The notes under the pieces: model-generated
Databases searched by the model: none
Seen by the model: the letters and a program-made list of their open reading frames with translations, nothing else
Told to the model about the DNA's origin: nothing
Made by a program: the position numbers and the translations under genes
From: Rhodosalinus sp041365695
GTDB lineage: Bacteria > Pseudomonadota > Alphaproteobacteria > Rhodobacterales > Rhodobacteraceae
DNA length: 64,000 nt
Direction of reading: 5' to 3'
Assembly (NCBI RefSeq): GCF_041365695.1
Contig: NZ_JBGFSJ010000001.1
Coordinates: 372,001 to 436,000, forward strand
Part shown: positions 56,818 through 64,000 of the stretch, one piece after another
Layout of the letters: every line of letters starts with the position of its first letter
Position numbering within the stretch: position 1 is the first letter of the stretch

Positions 56818-57357
56818 ATGAGACCGCCGAGATACCTCGCCTTCTCCGCCACCGCCGTCGCGGGGCTCGCCGCCGGGCTGGCGCTTGCCCAGGAGGACGA
56901 CATCTTCTCCTTCATCCCCGATGGAGGGCGGACGCTGCTCGCGGGGCTTCTCGACGGAAACGCGCCGGAGGGACTCGCGCGGGCCGTGGCGACCGAGGAC
57001 GTCGACGAGGACGCGTGGATGGCCCGCCTCGGGGATACGGACCTCGACCAGTGGCAGACCGAGACGCTCGCCCAGTATCTCGCGGCGCGCGCGCCCTTCG
57101 ACCCCGGGGGCGAGATGCCGCGCGACGGGCGCGACCTCGCGCTCGCGCTCTGCCAGTCCTGTCACATCATCACGGTGACGGTCACGCAGGACCGCACCGT
57201 CGAGGCGTGGCTCGGCACCATGAACTCGCCCAGCCACATCGAGATCGAGATGACCGAGGCCGACCGCCGGCTGCTCGCGGAGTACCTGGTGGTCAATGCG
57301 GGCATCCCGATCGACCTCATCCCCCGCGAGTTGCGCGCGGGCGGCGCCTCCTACTGA
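56818..57357 (+). CDS. Monohaem cytochrome c-like protein, second of pair
   Basis: Exported protein of 179 aa, signal peptide YLAFSATAVAGLAAGLALAQ. Haem c motif CQSCH near residue 112. Shares with the upstream protein the openings DDIFSFIPDGGRTLLAG and the segment MTEADRRLLAEYLVVNAGIP. No clear Met ligand at the position found in its sister (NAGIPIDL where that one has NMPMK), so the distal ligand may be different. RBS GAGGGA upstream of ATG 56818. Follows the sister after 25 bp. Confidence 0.85.
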   Translation: MRPPRYLAFSATAVAGLAAGLALAQEDDIFSFIPDGGRTLLAGLLDGNAPEGLARAVATEDVDEDAWMARLGDTDLDQWQTETLAQYLAARAPFDPGGEMPRDGRDLALALCQSCHIITVTVTQDRTVEAWLGTMNSPSHIEIEMTEADRRLLAEYLVVNAGIPIDLIPRELRAGGASY

Positions 57358-57378
57358 GGCGCGGGGCCGGGGGCGGGG

Positions 57379-58809
57379 ATGCTGTTCACCTCCCTCGGCT
57401 ACCTGATCTTTCTTCCGGCCGTCGCGCTCGCCGCCTGGGCGCTGCCGGGCCGCGCCCGGCTGCCCGTGCTGGTCCTGGCGAGCCTTGGCTTCTACGCCTC
57501 CTTCGGGCTGTCGCACCTCGTCGCGCTGGGCGCGGTGGCGGCGGTCGCGCTGGCGGCGGGCCGGCGGCTTGCCCGGGAAGACGCGGCGGGGCGGGGGGCG
57601 GCGCTCTGGGCCGGGGTGGGCGCAATCCTGGCCCTCATGTGGGCGCTCAAGTATCACGACGCGGCCGTCGCGGCGCTCGGCCTGCCGCTCGAACTGGGGC
57701 TCGAGGCGCCGCCTGGCTTCTCCTTCTACGCCTTCACGGCCATCGCGCTGCTGGCGGACCGCTACCGGCAGGCGCGGGCGCTCGGCGCGACGCCGGGGCA
57801 GGAGCTTCTTCTGCTCGCCTGGTTCCCGAAGATCCTCGCCGGCCCGATCGAGCGGGCGAAGCCCTTCGCCGCGGAGCTGGGCCAGGCGCCGCGCCTGCAT
57901 CCCGCGCTCGTGGCGGGCGCGGCGCAACTCATCGTCTGGGGGCTGGTGAAAAAGGTCGTGGTGGCCGACAACCTCGCGCCCTTCGTGGATCGCGCCTACG
58001 CCGCGCCCGCCTACGCGGTGCCGATGGAGCTTCTGCTCGCAACCTATTTCTTCGCCTTCCAGATCTACTGCGACTTCTCGGGCTACACCGATATCGCGCG
58101 GGGCAGTTCGCGGCTTTTCGGGATCGAGCTCAACCGCAATTTCCGCCGCGCGTATTTCGCCACCTCCATCGGCGCGTTCTGGTCGGAGCGCTGGCACATC
58201 TCGCTGTCGCAATGGTTCCGCGACTATCTCTTCCGCCCGCTCCTGGGCCGGCGGGCGGGCCCGCTGCGGGTCTATGCCGCGATCATGGTCGTCTTCGTCG
58301 TCAGCGGGGTCTGGCACGCGGGGCTCGGCTACGGGATCGGCGCGGGCTTCGTCGTCTGGGGGGCGCTGAACGGCATCTATCTCTGTGCCGAGCGCGCGCT
58401 CGCGCCCTGGCGCGCGCGCCTGGCCGCGCGGCTCGAGGGGTCGCCCTGGGCGCGGGCCTACGCGATCCTCGCGGCGCTCGTCGTCTTCCACCTCGTTCTC
58501 GTGAGCTGGATCTTCTTCCGTGCGGGCGGGCTTTCCGACGGCGTGACCGTGGCCCGGCGCATCTGGGCGGCGCTGCCGGAGCTTCCCGGGCTCGTCGCGC
58601 GCTACCCCTTCACCGCCGAGCACGGTTTTCTCGCCGCGCTCGTGGCGGGGCTGCTCTTGTGCGAGGCCGCGCAGGAAAGCCGCGCCATCCGCCTGCGCCT
58701 TGCGAGGGCGCCGCGCGCCTTGCGCTGGGCAGGCTGGTACGCCGCGCTCTTCGCCCTCTTGCTGCTTGGCCGCTGGCAGGGAGAAAGCTTTGTCTACATG
58801 CAGTTCTGA
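57379..58809 (+). CDS. MBOAT-family O-acyltransferase
   Basis: Membrane O-acyltransferase of the AlgI/DltB/PatA type, 476 aa with about ten helices. Family motifs: QIYCDFSGYTDIARGSS, ERWHISLSQWFRDYLFRPL, and VVSGVWHAGLGYGIG, containing the two catalytic-type histidines (WHIS and WHAG). Members move acyl groups across the membrane onto a cell-surface polymer such as alginate, teichoic acid or peptidoglycan. It works with the SGNH-like protein encoded next (20-bp overlap). Polymer unknown. Confidence 0.93.
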   Translation: MLFTSLGYLIFLPAVALAAWALPGRARLPVLVLASLGFYASFGLSHLVALGAVAAVALAAGRRLAREDAAGRGAALWAGVGAILALMWALKYHDAAVAALGLPLELGLEAPPGFSFYAFTAIALLADRYRQARALGATPGQELLLLAWFPKILAGPIERAKPFAAELGQAPRLHPALVAGAAQLIVWGLVKKVVVADNLAPFVDRAYAAPAYAVPMELLLATYFFAFQIYCDFSGYTDIARGSSRLFGIELNRNFRRAYFATSIGAFWSERWHISLSQWFRDYLFRPLLGRRAGPLRVYAAIMVVFVVSGVWHAGLGYGIGAGFVVWGALNGIYLCAERALAPWRARLAARLEGSPWARAYAILAALVVFHLVLVSWIFFRAGGLSDGVTVARRIWAALPELPGLVARYPFTAEHGFLAALVAGLLLCEAAQESRAIRLRLARAPRALRWAGWYAALFALLLLGRWQGESFVYMQF

Positions 58810-59782
58810 TCAAAACCTCAAGCGGGCCCGACCGAGCTGGGCAGAGCTCGGGCTCTTTGCGGCGGGGTTCCTCGCACTTTACGCCGCCGCCGCCGTGATC
58901 GCCGAATTCCGCGTGGCCCGGGCCAGCGCGGAGGCGCCGTTCCAGCGGCTGCTGGCCGCGCGGGGCGCGGCAGCGGACTGGGTCGTCCTCGGCGCGTCGC
59001 ACGCGCTGCCCCTCGACTGGGGAGAGGTGCCCCGGCGGTTCGAGGAGGACACCGGACAACGGATGCTGATCCTCGCCGAAACGGGGGCCGGGCCGCTTTA
59101 CATGCGGATGGTGGCCGATCAGGCCCTCCGTGACGTGGCGCCTGCACGCGCGCTTTACGTGCTGGACGATTTCGCCTTCTTCGATCGGCGCTGGAACGCG
59201 GGGCGTATCGAGGATCGCGCCCTGCTGCGCCTGACGCCGCTGCGGGCCTCGACCGTCGCGCTGCTGGCGGGGGCGGTGAGGGCGGAGGGTGTCGATCCCC
59301 GCGCGCTGCTCGACTATCTCACCGGGTTTTCGAAGCTGAACCCGCCGGAGCGTTTCCCGGCGCAGGGCTGGGAGGGGGAGGCCGCGTTCGACCGCGTGCA
59401 CCGGCCTTCGCGCCACGCCGTGCGGGCGCGGATGGAGTTCCTTTACCCCGGTGGCGCGGAACTCGCGCAGGCGCGGCCGGCGCTGGAGGATTTCGCCCGT
59501 CTTCTCGACAGGCTCGGATCGGTGGGCACGCGGGTCGTGGTGCTGCGCCTGCCCGTGCCCGAGGCGTTCCGCGCAGCCGCGCCGCGCCCCCCGGCGTTCG
59601 AGGCGGCGCTGTCGCGGACCCTCGACGCGGCGGGCGTGCCGCTTGTGGACCTGTCCGCCGCGCTCGACGCGCCGGAATTCTATTTCGACACGGACCACCT
59701 GAACCGCGCGGGCGTCGAGGCGCTTTACGACAGGCACTTGCGGGACCTGCTGAGCGATCCGCCCGAGACGGAGGGCGGGTAG
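58790..59782 (+). CDS. SGNH-like partner of the MBOAT acyltransferase
   Basis: Protein of 330 aa, starting at TTG 58790 inside the MBOAT gene, with AGGGAGA upstream. One membrane anchor (LGLFAAGFLALYAAAAVIA, residues about 20-38) and a periplasmic domain. The segment VVLGASHALPLDW fits block I of SGNH/AlgJ/DltD-type proteins, and DTDHLNRAG near the C-terminus is the D-x-x-H block. It should complete acyl transfer outside the membrane. Alternative start sites exist further upstream in the same frame but overlap the MBOAT gene deeply. Confidence 0.75.
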   Translation: MSTCSSDQNLKRARPSWAELGLFAAGFLALYAAAAVIAEFRVARASAEAPFQRLLAARGAAADWVVLGASHALPLDWGEVPRRFEEDTGQRMLILAETGAGPLYMRMVADQALRDVAPARALYVLDDFAFFDRRWNAGRIEDRALLRLTPLRASTVALLAGAVRAEGVDPRALLDYLTGFSKLNPPERFPAQGWEGEAAFDRVHRPSRHAVRARMEFLYPGGAELAQARPALEDFARLLDRLGSVGTRVVVLRLPVPEAFRAAAPRPPAFEAALSRTLDAAGVPLVDLSAALDAPEFYFDTDHLNRAGVEALYDRHLRDLLSDPPETEGG

Positions 59783-59817
59783 GGCGGGCCGCACGGCCAG
59801 TCCCGCGACGCGCCGCC

Positions 59818-60786
59818 TCAGCGGTAGGTCCGCGCCTCGATCGGCGTGGTTTCGATGGCCGCCTGCAACAGCTTTAGAAAGGAGGACTCGGCGCGGTTCA
59901 TGCGTGTCCTGGGGTTCCACACCACGTGCACGTCGATGGCGGGCAGCGCCTCGTAGGGCGGCAGCTGCCAGAGCAGCCCGTCGGCCATGTCGCGCGCCGC
60001 GACGTGCACGGGAAGCGAGCCCACGCCGAGCCCCGCGACGATCATCCGCCGCACCTCTTCGAGGTGGCTGGAGACGCCGATCACCCGCTCGCCCATCCGC
60101 GCCTCGGCACGCATGAGCGTCACCGGGCGCAGCACGTCGCCCAGCCGGTCGGTCTCGAAGCTGACCGCGTCCTGCCCCGCCAGATCGCCGACGGCAAGGC
60201 CCTCTCGCCCGAAAAGCGGATGCGACGGGCCGCAGAAAAGGCCGAAATATTCGCGATATAGCCGGCTGTATTCAAGCCGCGGGTTGCGCTCGCGCACGAG
60301 GCAGACGGCGAGCGTCGCGCTCTTGTCGGTGACCCGCGCGACGGCCTCGGCGCTGGTGTGCACGTCGATGGAAAGCGTGGCCTTGGGGTGGCACGCGTGA
60401 AATTCCGCGAGCACCCGGTCGAAGAGCGGGCAGACCACGTGGCTGGCCACGGCGAGGCGGACATGGCCGCTGATCTCGTCGGGAAGCTCGCGCATGAGCG
60501 TGGCGATGCGCAGGATCGACCCCTGGATGTCCACCGCCTCGCGCTTGAGACGCTCGCCCGCCTCGGTCAGGCGGAACCGTCCCGGGCCACGGTCGATGAG
60601 GCGCTTGCCGATGCGCGCCTCCAGCCGCTTCAGCGCCGCCGAAACGGAGGGCTGCGCCAGTCGCAGCCGGTTCGCGGCCTCCGTCACCGATCGCGATTCC
60701 GACAGCACGACGAAGGTGCGCAGGAGGTTCCAGTCCAGCTCTCGCATGGTGCGCTCGGGCGCGCGGCGATCGTCGGGCAGATCCAT
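59818..60786 (-). CDS. LysR-family regulator
   Basis: Regulator of 322 aa; a typical LysR start MRELDWNLLRTFVVLSE lies 13 residues in (ATG 60747) and could be the true start. HTH at SVTEAANRLRLAQPSVSAALKRLEARIG, then an effector domain. Divergent from the Pot-type ABC operon across an AT-rich region with palindromic sequences, so it likely controls that importer. Substrate-binding domain gives no clue to the inducer. Confidence 0.9.
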   Translation of the reverse strand: MDLPDDRRAPERTMRELDWNLLRTFVVLSESRSVTEAANRLRLAQPSVSAALKRLEARIGKRLIDRGPGRFRLTEAGERLKREAVDIQGSILRIATLMRELPDEISGHVRLAVASHVVCPLFDRVLAEFHACHPKATLSIDVHTSAEAVARVTDKSATLAVCLVRERNPRLEYSRLYREYFGLFCGPSHPLFGREGLAVGDLAGQDAVSFETDRLGDVLRPVTLMRAEARMGERVIGVSSHLEEVRRMIVAGLGVGSLPVHVAARDMADGLLWQLPPYEALPAIDVHVVWNPRTRMNRAESSFLKLLQAAIETTPIEARTYR

Positions 60787-60889
60787 GGATCATAGACTCT
60801 ATCAATAATGACAATTCTCGTTAACTATTTGATCTATACCCGGACGAGGGGTCAAGCTTCGCTCGAAACCGTCATTTCGAGGACTGTGC
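60787..60889. promoter_or_regulatory. Divergent AT-rich control region with LysR-type site
   Basis: 103 bp of low GC content among GC-rich genes. It includes ATAGACTCTAT (60792-60802), a nearly perfect 11-bp palindrome with the T-N11-A form of LysR boxes, and a wider pair ATCAA (60801) and TTGAT (60829). The promoters of the LysR gene and the pot operon must both lie here. Confidence 0.55.
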
Positions 60890-61756
60890 ATGTCCGTCGA
60901 GGCCCGCGAAGCCCGCCAGCCCTGGATCCTGCTTTCGCCCGCACTGACGGCGGTCACCTTCCTGCTGTTCGTGCCGCTTCTCTTCATCGTGGTCTATTCC
61001 TTCTGGCTGAGCTCGGCGACGGGCGCGGACATTCCGGCGCTTTCGCTCGCGAACTGGCAGGAGGCGCTGACCGATGCGTTCTACCGGGACATCCTGCTGG
61101 GCACGCTGAAGATCGCCGGGATCACGACGCTCGTATGCGCGCTCATGGGATATCCGGCGGCCTATTTCATCGCGAGGTCAAAGGGAAACAAGGCGATCCT
61201 TCTGCTTCTCCTGATCCTTCCCTTCTGGATCAGCTACATCATCCGCACGATGAGCTGGATCAACATCCTGGGCGTCTCCGGCGCGTTGAACTGGCTGCTG
61301 ATGACCCTCGGGATCACCGCGGAGCCGGTGCAGATGCTTTACAACGAGACCACCGTGATCCTGGGCCTCGTGCATTTCCTGCTGCCCTTCATGGTGCTCA
61401 ACGTGTTCGTGAGCCTCGACGGGATCGACACCAACCTCGAGGACGCGGCGACCTCGCTCGGCGCCACCCGGTGGCAGGCCTTCCTGCAGGTGACGCTGCC
61501 GCTCTCGCTCCCTGGCCTCGCGGCGGGCGGGCTGCTGTGCTTCGTGCTGGGCGCGGGCACCTACATCACGCCGATGGTGCTGGGCGGGCCGCGTGATGCG
61601 ATGTTCGCCAACCTCGTCTACGAGGCGATCATCACCCAGCTCAACTGGCCGCTGGGCTCCGCGCTCTCGCTCATGCTGCTGATCGTGCTGGGCGCGCTGG
61701 TGCTGATCTACAACCGCTATCTCGGCATGGCGCAACTGGCCAAGGGGCTCGGCTGA
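60890..61756 (+). CDS. Pot-type ABC permease 1
   Basis: Permease of 288 aa with six membrane helices, related to PotB/PotH. EAA-like loop NLEDAATSLGATRWQAFLQVTLPLSLPG at about residues 182-209. Begins at an ATG preceded by weak ribosome sequence. Overlaps the next permease gene by one base. Works with the other permease, the binding protein and the ATPase downstream to import polyamine or a similar small cation; substrate not known. Confidence 0.9.
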   Translation: MSVEAREARQPWILLSPALTAVTFLLFVPLLFIVVYSFWLSSATGADIPALSLANWQEALTDAFYRDILLGTLKIAGITTLVCALMGYPAAYFIARSKGNKAILLLLLILPFWISYIIRTMSWINILGVSGALNWLLMTLGITAEPVQMLYNETTVILGLVHFLLPFMVLNVFVSLDGIDTNLEDAATSLGATRWQAFLQVTLPLSLPGLAAGGLLCFVLGAGTYITPMVLGGPRDAMFANLVYEAIITQLNWPLGSALSLMLLIVLGALVLIYNRYLGMAQLAKGLG

Positions 61757-62550
61757 TGGGGGGGCTCGGCTGGAATCTCGTGCGTTTCTGGACGCTTCTG
61801 GTCTACGGCTTCATGTTCCTGCCGGTGGCGGTGGTGGTGCTGCTCAGCTTCAACGCGAGCCAGTTCGGCAGCTTTCCCATGACGGGCTTTTCGTTTCGCT
61901 GGTTCGTGGAGCTGGCGCAGAACGAGGCGATCCTGCGCGCCTTCCGCACCTCCATCGCGCTTGGGCTGCTGACGGCGATCATCTCCACCACGCTCGGCGT
62001 GCTCGCCTCGCTCGCGCTGGTGCGCTACCGGGTGCCGGCGGCGAACATGATCACGACGCTCCTGATCGCGCCCATCCTCGTGCCCGAGGTGGTGCTTGCC
62101 GTGGCGCTGCTGCTCTTCCTGAACTTCCTGGAACTGGGCAAGAGCTTCACGATGCTCCTTCTGGGGCACGTGATCTTCACGCTGCCCTTCGTGATCCTCG
62201 TGGTGCAGGCGCGTCTGGTGGCGATCCGCCGCGACGTGGAGGAGGCCGCGATGTCGCTCGGCGCCTCGCCGGTGCAGACCTTCTTCGAGATCACCCTGCC
62301 GCTCATGCTGCCGGCGGTGCTGGCCGGCGCGCTCTTCGCCTTCACCATCAGCTTCGACGACATCACCGGCACGCTGTTCTGGAAGCCGGGCGGCGTCGAG
62401 ACGGTCCCCACGCAGATCTTCTCGATGCTGCGGAATTCCATTTCTCCCGAGATCAACGCGCTCGGCACGGTCATGATCCTCATGACGGTGGGCCTGCCCC
62501 TTCTGGGGCTGGCACTGGCGCGGGCCCTCGCAACCAGAAGCGGCGGGTGA
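61756..62550 (+). CDS. Pot-type ABC permease 2
   Basis: Permease of 264 aa related to PotC/PotI, with six membrane helices and the EAA-like loop DVEEAAMSLGASPVQTFFEITLPLMLP. The NASQFGSFPMTGFSFRWF segment between helix 1 and 2 is typical of this branch. Starts one base inside the stop codon of its partner. Heterodimer with the preceding protein. Confidence 0.92.
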   Translation: MGGLGWNLVRFWTLLVYGFMFLPVAVVVLLSFNASQFGSFPMTGFSFRWFVELAQNEAILRAFRTSIALGLLTAIISTTLGVLASLALVRYRVPAANMITTLLIAPILVPEVVLAVALLLFLNFLELGKSFTMLLLGHVIFTLPFVILVVQARLVAIRRDVEEAAMSLGASPVQTFFEITLPLMLPAVLAGALFAFTISFDDITGTLFWKPGGVETVPTQIFSMLRNSISPEINALGTVMILMTVGLPLLGLALARALATRSGG

Positions 62551-62590
62551 AAACCGCCGCTCCCAACCCCAGACCGACAAGGAGGTGAAG

Positions 62591-63745
62591 ATGACCAGGA
62601 AAATAGACGATACAACGCGTTACGAACGACTGCTGGAGCGTTACCGGAACGGCGACATCGACCGCCGGGGCTTTCTTGGCCTCATCGGCGCGGCGGGGCT
62701 GGCCTACGGGATGCAGACGCCCTTCGCGCGCTACGCCCACGCCCAGGACGTGAGCCAGATCCGCTTCGACGGCTGGGGCGGCGTGGTGTCGGAGGCGTTC
62801 CGCGAACACGCCTTCGATCCCTACACCGGCAAGACCGGCATCGAGGTGGTGGACGGCACCTTCTCGGGCGGGGACGAATATCTCGCCCAGGTGCGCGCGA
62901 GCCAGCCGGGCGAGTACAACATCGCCCACCTCTCGGGCGTGTTCGACTACGCGCGGTACCGGAACTTCGACCTGACGACCGAGCTCGACCTGGCGAACAT
63001 CCCCAACTTCGAGCTGGTGATGACGCGGCTCGTCGAGCCCTACCGCGCGATCACGCCCGACGCGCTGTCGGCGGTTCCCTACAATTACGGGACCACGGGG
63101 CTTGCCTATAACCGAAAGCACATCTCCGACGAGGAAATGCAGGAGAAGGGCGCGCGCATCCTGATCGACGCGGCCTACGAGGGCAAGATCGGCGGCTGGT
63201 CGGACTGGCGCACGCGGATCTGGTACGGGGCGCTTCAGACCGGGCAGGACCCGAACGACATCCAGGACATGGACGCCGTCTGGGACGCGATCCGCCAGCA
63301 CCGCGACCTCGCGCTGAAATACTGGGGCTCGGGCGCGGAACTGATGAGCCTTCTCGCCGAGGAGGAGATCTACGTCACCGAGGGCTGGTCGGGCCGCATC
63401 GCCGCGCTGCAGGAGCAGGGCCACGACATCGGCTATTACGACCCGCCGAGCGGGTTCGGCTGGCAGGAGTGTCTTTTCGTGATCAAGGGCTCGCCGGTCT
63501 CGGCCTGCGAGGAGCTTCTGAACTTCATGCTGGCGCCCGAGACCTCGATCGCGGTGGCCGAGGGGCAGAACTATCCGCCCGCACTCGACGGGACCAAGGT
63601 GGATCTCGGCGACAAGATCCCGACGCTGCCGGCCTACGATCCAACGGGCACGCTCTCGGGCCTCACCTTCGCCGATCCGGAATACTGGAACGGCAACGAG
63701 GCGGAGTGGTCCAAGCAGTTCAGCCGCGTGCAGCGCGGGTATTGA
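62591..63745 (+). CDS. PotD-like periplasmic binding protein with Tat-like signal
   Basis: Binding protein of 384 aa, AAGGAG upstream of ATG 62591. The N-terminus carries DIDRRGFLGLIGAAGLAYG, a Tat-type signal, unlike E. coli PotD that uses Sec. The mature part has IRFDGWGGVVSEAFREHAFDPYTGKTGIEVVDGTFSGGDEYLAQVRA and WSDWRTRIWYG; these match the PotD/PotF fold in the first lobe. Substrate is probably a polyamine or betaine-like cation; not proven. A strong hairpin follows the gene. Confidence 0.9.
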   Translation: MTRKIDDTTRYERLLERYRNGDIDRRGFLGLIGAAGLAYGMQTPFARYAHAQDVSQIRFDGWGGVVSEAFREHAFDPYTGKTGIEVVDGTFSGGDEYLAQVRASQPGEYNIAHLSGVFDYARYRNFDLTTELDLANIPNFELVMTRLVEPYRAITPDALSAVPYNYGTTGLAYNRKHISDEEMQEKGARILIDAAYEGKIGGWSDWRTRIWYGALQTGQDPNDIQDMDAVWDAIRQHRDLALKYWGSGAELMSLLAEEEIYVTEGWSGRIAALQEQGHDIGYYDPPSGFGWQECLFVIKGSPVSACEELLNFMLAPETSIAVAEGQNYPPALDGTKVDLGDKIPTLPAYDPTGTLSGLTFADPEYWNGNEAEWSKQFSRVQRGY

Positions 63746-63751
63746 GGACAG

Positions 63752-63779
63752 GGCGCGGTCCCGTCGACGGGGCCGCGCC
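63752..63779 (+). terminator. Strong hairpin after binding-protein gene
   Basis: GGCGCGGTCCCGTC followed by GACGGGGCCGCGCC, a 14-bp near-perfect stem (one T-G pair), directly after the stop. As between ATPase and binding-protein genes of the other importer, it probably limits readthrough to the downstream ATPase and protects the message; no T-run, so not a classical terminator. Confidence 0.6.
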
Positions 63780-63917
63780 GGTCGAAGGGTCGCGGAAACG
63801 GTGCGCATGACGCGGCGCCGCGCCGGGCCCGGGCGGCAAGGGACGCGCGGCAGGCCGGGTGCCCGGGCCGGATTTCCGGGGGCGCGCGGCCGCCCCCGAT
63901 GCAAGGAGGTTGTCTGA

Positions 63918-64000
63918 ATGAGCTCTGTCCAGCTCAGGAATATCGTGAAGCGTTTCGGCAGCTTCACCGCCGTCCATCCGACCGACCTCGAGATCGAGGA
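63918..64000 (+). CDS. Pot-type ABC ATPase, partial (5' end only)
   Basis: Start of an ATP-binding subunit: MSSVQLRNIVKRFGSFTAVHPTDLEIEE, the normal first strand and helix of PotA-type ATPases, cut at the window edge. GCAAGGAGG lies upstream of the ATG. The gap of 172 bp after the binding-protein gene has no gene. Walker motifs are outside the window, so activity cannot be judged. Confidence 0.8.
   Translation, partial: MSSVQLRNIVKRFGSFTAVHPTDLEIE

Noticed and set aside
60801..60833. ATCAA...TTGAT pair before the pot operon as FNR-type box
   Set aside because: Half-sites are outward-facing and about 23 bp apart, far from the N4 spacing.
1..64000. tRNA, rRNA, CRISPR, insertion sequence, phage or attachment sites
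   Set aside because: No recognisable signal seen on reading both strands; a tool such as tRNAscan or an IS search was not available.

Overview
The window is very GC-rich chromosomal DNA of an alphaproteobacterium, most likely a member of the Rhodobacteraceae (Rhodobacter/Roseobacter relatives). This rests on the XdhABC-urease-PuuD gene content, the FnrL-like regulators, many ATGA start/stop overlaps, and a palindromic repeat of a kind I associate with that family. Genes are tightly packed on both strands. I found no rRNA, tRNA, CRISPR array, insertion sequence or prophage.

Layout. (1) 1-6.4 kb, minus strand: a full N-type F1Fo-ATPase operon (atpDCQRBEFAG; the gamma gene runs off the left edge). 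(2) 6.4-16.7 kb: a stress and ion-homeostasis block with a small HTH protein, a phasin-like protein, a Ca2+-type P-ATPase, dodecin, a PEBP protein, an HPF/cold-shock fusion, Hsp20 and an RND efflux pair. (3) 16.7-34.2 kb: purine and urea catabolism with XdhABC, an ABC importer, urease UreDABCEFG, the membrane urate oxidase PuuD, UraH, a PuuE-UraD fusion, AllA and AllE. (4) 34.3-53.6 kb: a Lon-like protease, a protein kinase/FHA/PP2C/P-loop/dynamin/GTPase cluster, a DUF5132-like protein, an HMA-like protein, a divergent MetK, a second P-type ATPase, a host-attachment-family protein and two Crp/Fnr regulators. (5) 53.7-57.4 kb: a Tat-signal-bearing thiamine-diphosphate E1 alpha subunit, its beta subunit, a small zinc-finger protein and two sister monohaem cytochromes c. 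(6) 57.4-59.8 kb: an MBOAT acyltransferase with an SGNH-like partner. (7) 59.8-64 kb: a LysR regulator and a Pot-type ABC importer, cut by the right edge.

How the parts fit. Nine FNR/FixK-type boxes (TTGAC-N4-GTCAA and close variants) lie before genes in blocks 1, 2 and 4 and none were seen in the purine block. Both encoded Crp/Fnr proteins carry the ExxSR recognition motif expected for TTGA half-sites, and one has an N-terminal cysteine set typical of oxygen-sensing Fnr. I infer a low-oxygen/energy-stress regulon (ATPase, cation pumps, ribosome hibernation, chaperone, protease) into which a nitrogen-scavenging cassette appears to have been placed. The purine block would carry xanthine to ammonia, with only the allantoate-opening enzyme missing from the window.

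The best candidates for undescribed biology are the exported E1/cytochrome c cluster, the phospho-signalling/dynamin cluster, the Fnr-box island itself, and an exact 70-bp inverted repeat that is translated inside both xdhA and xdhB.
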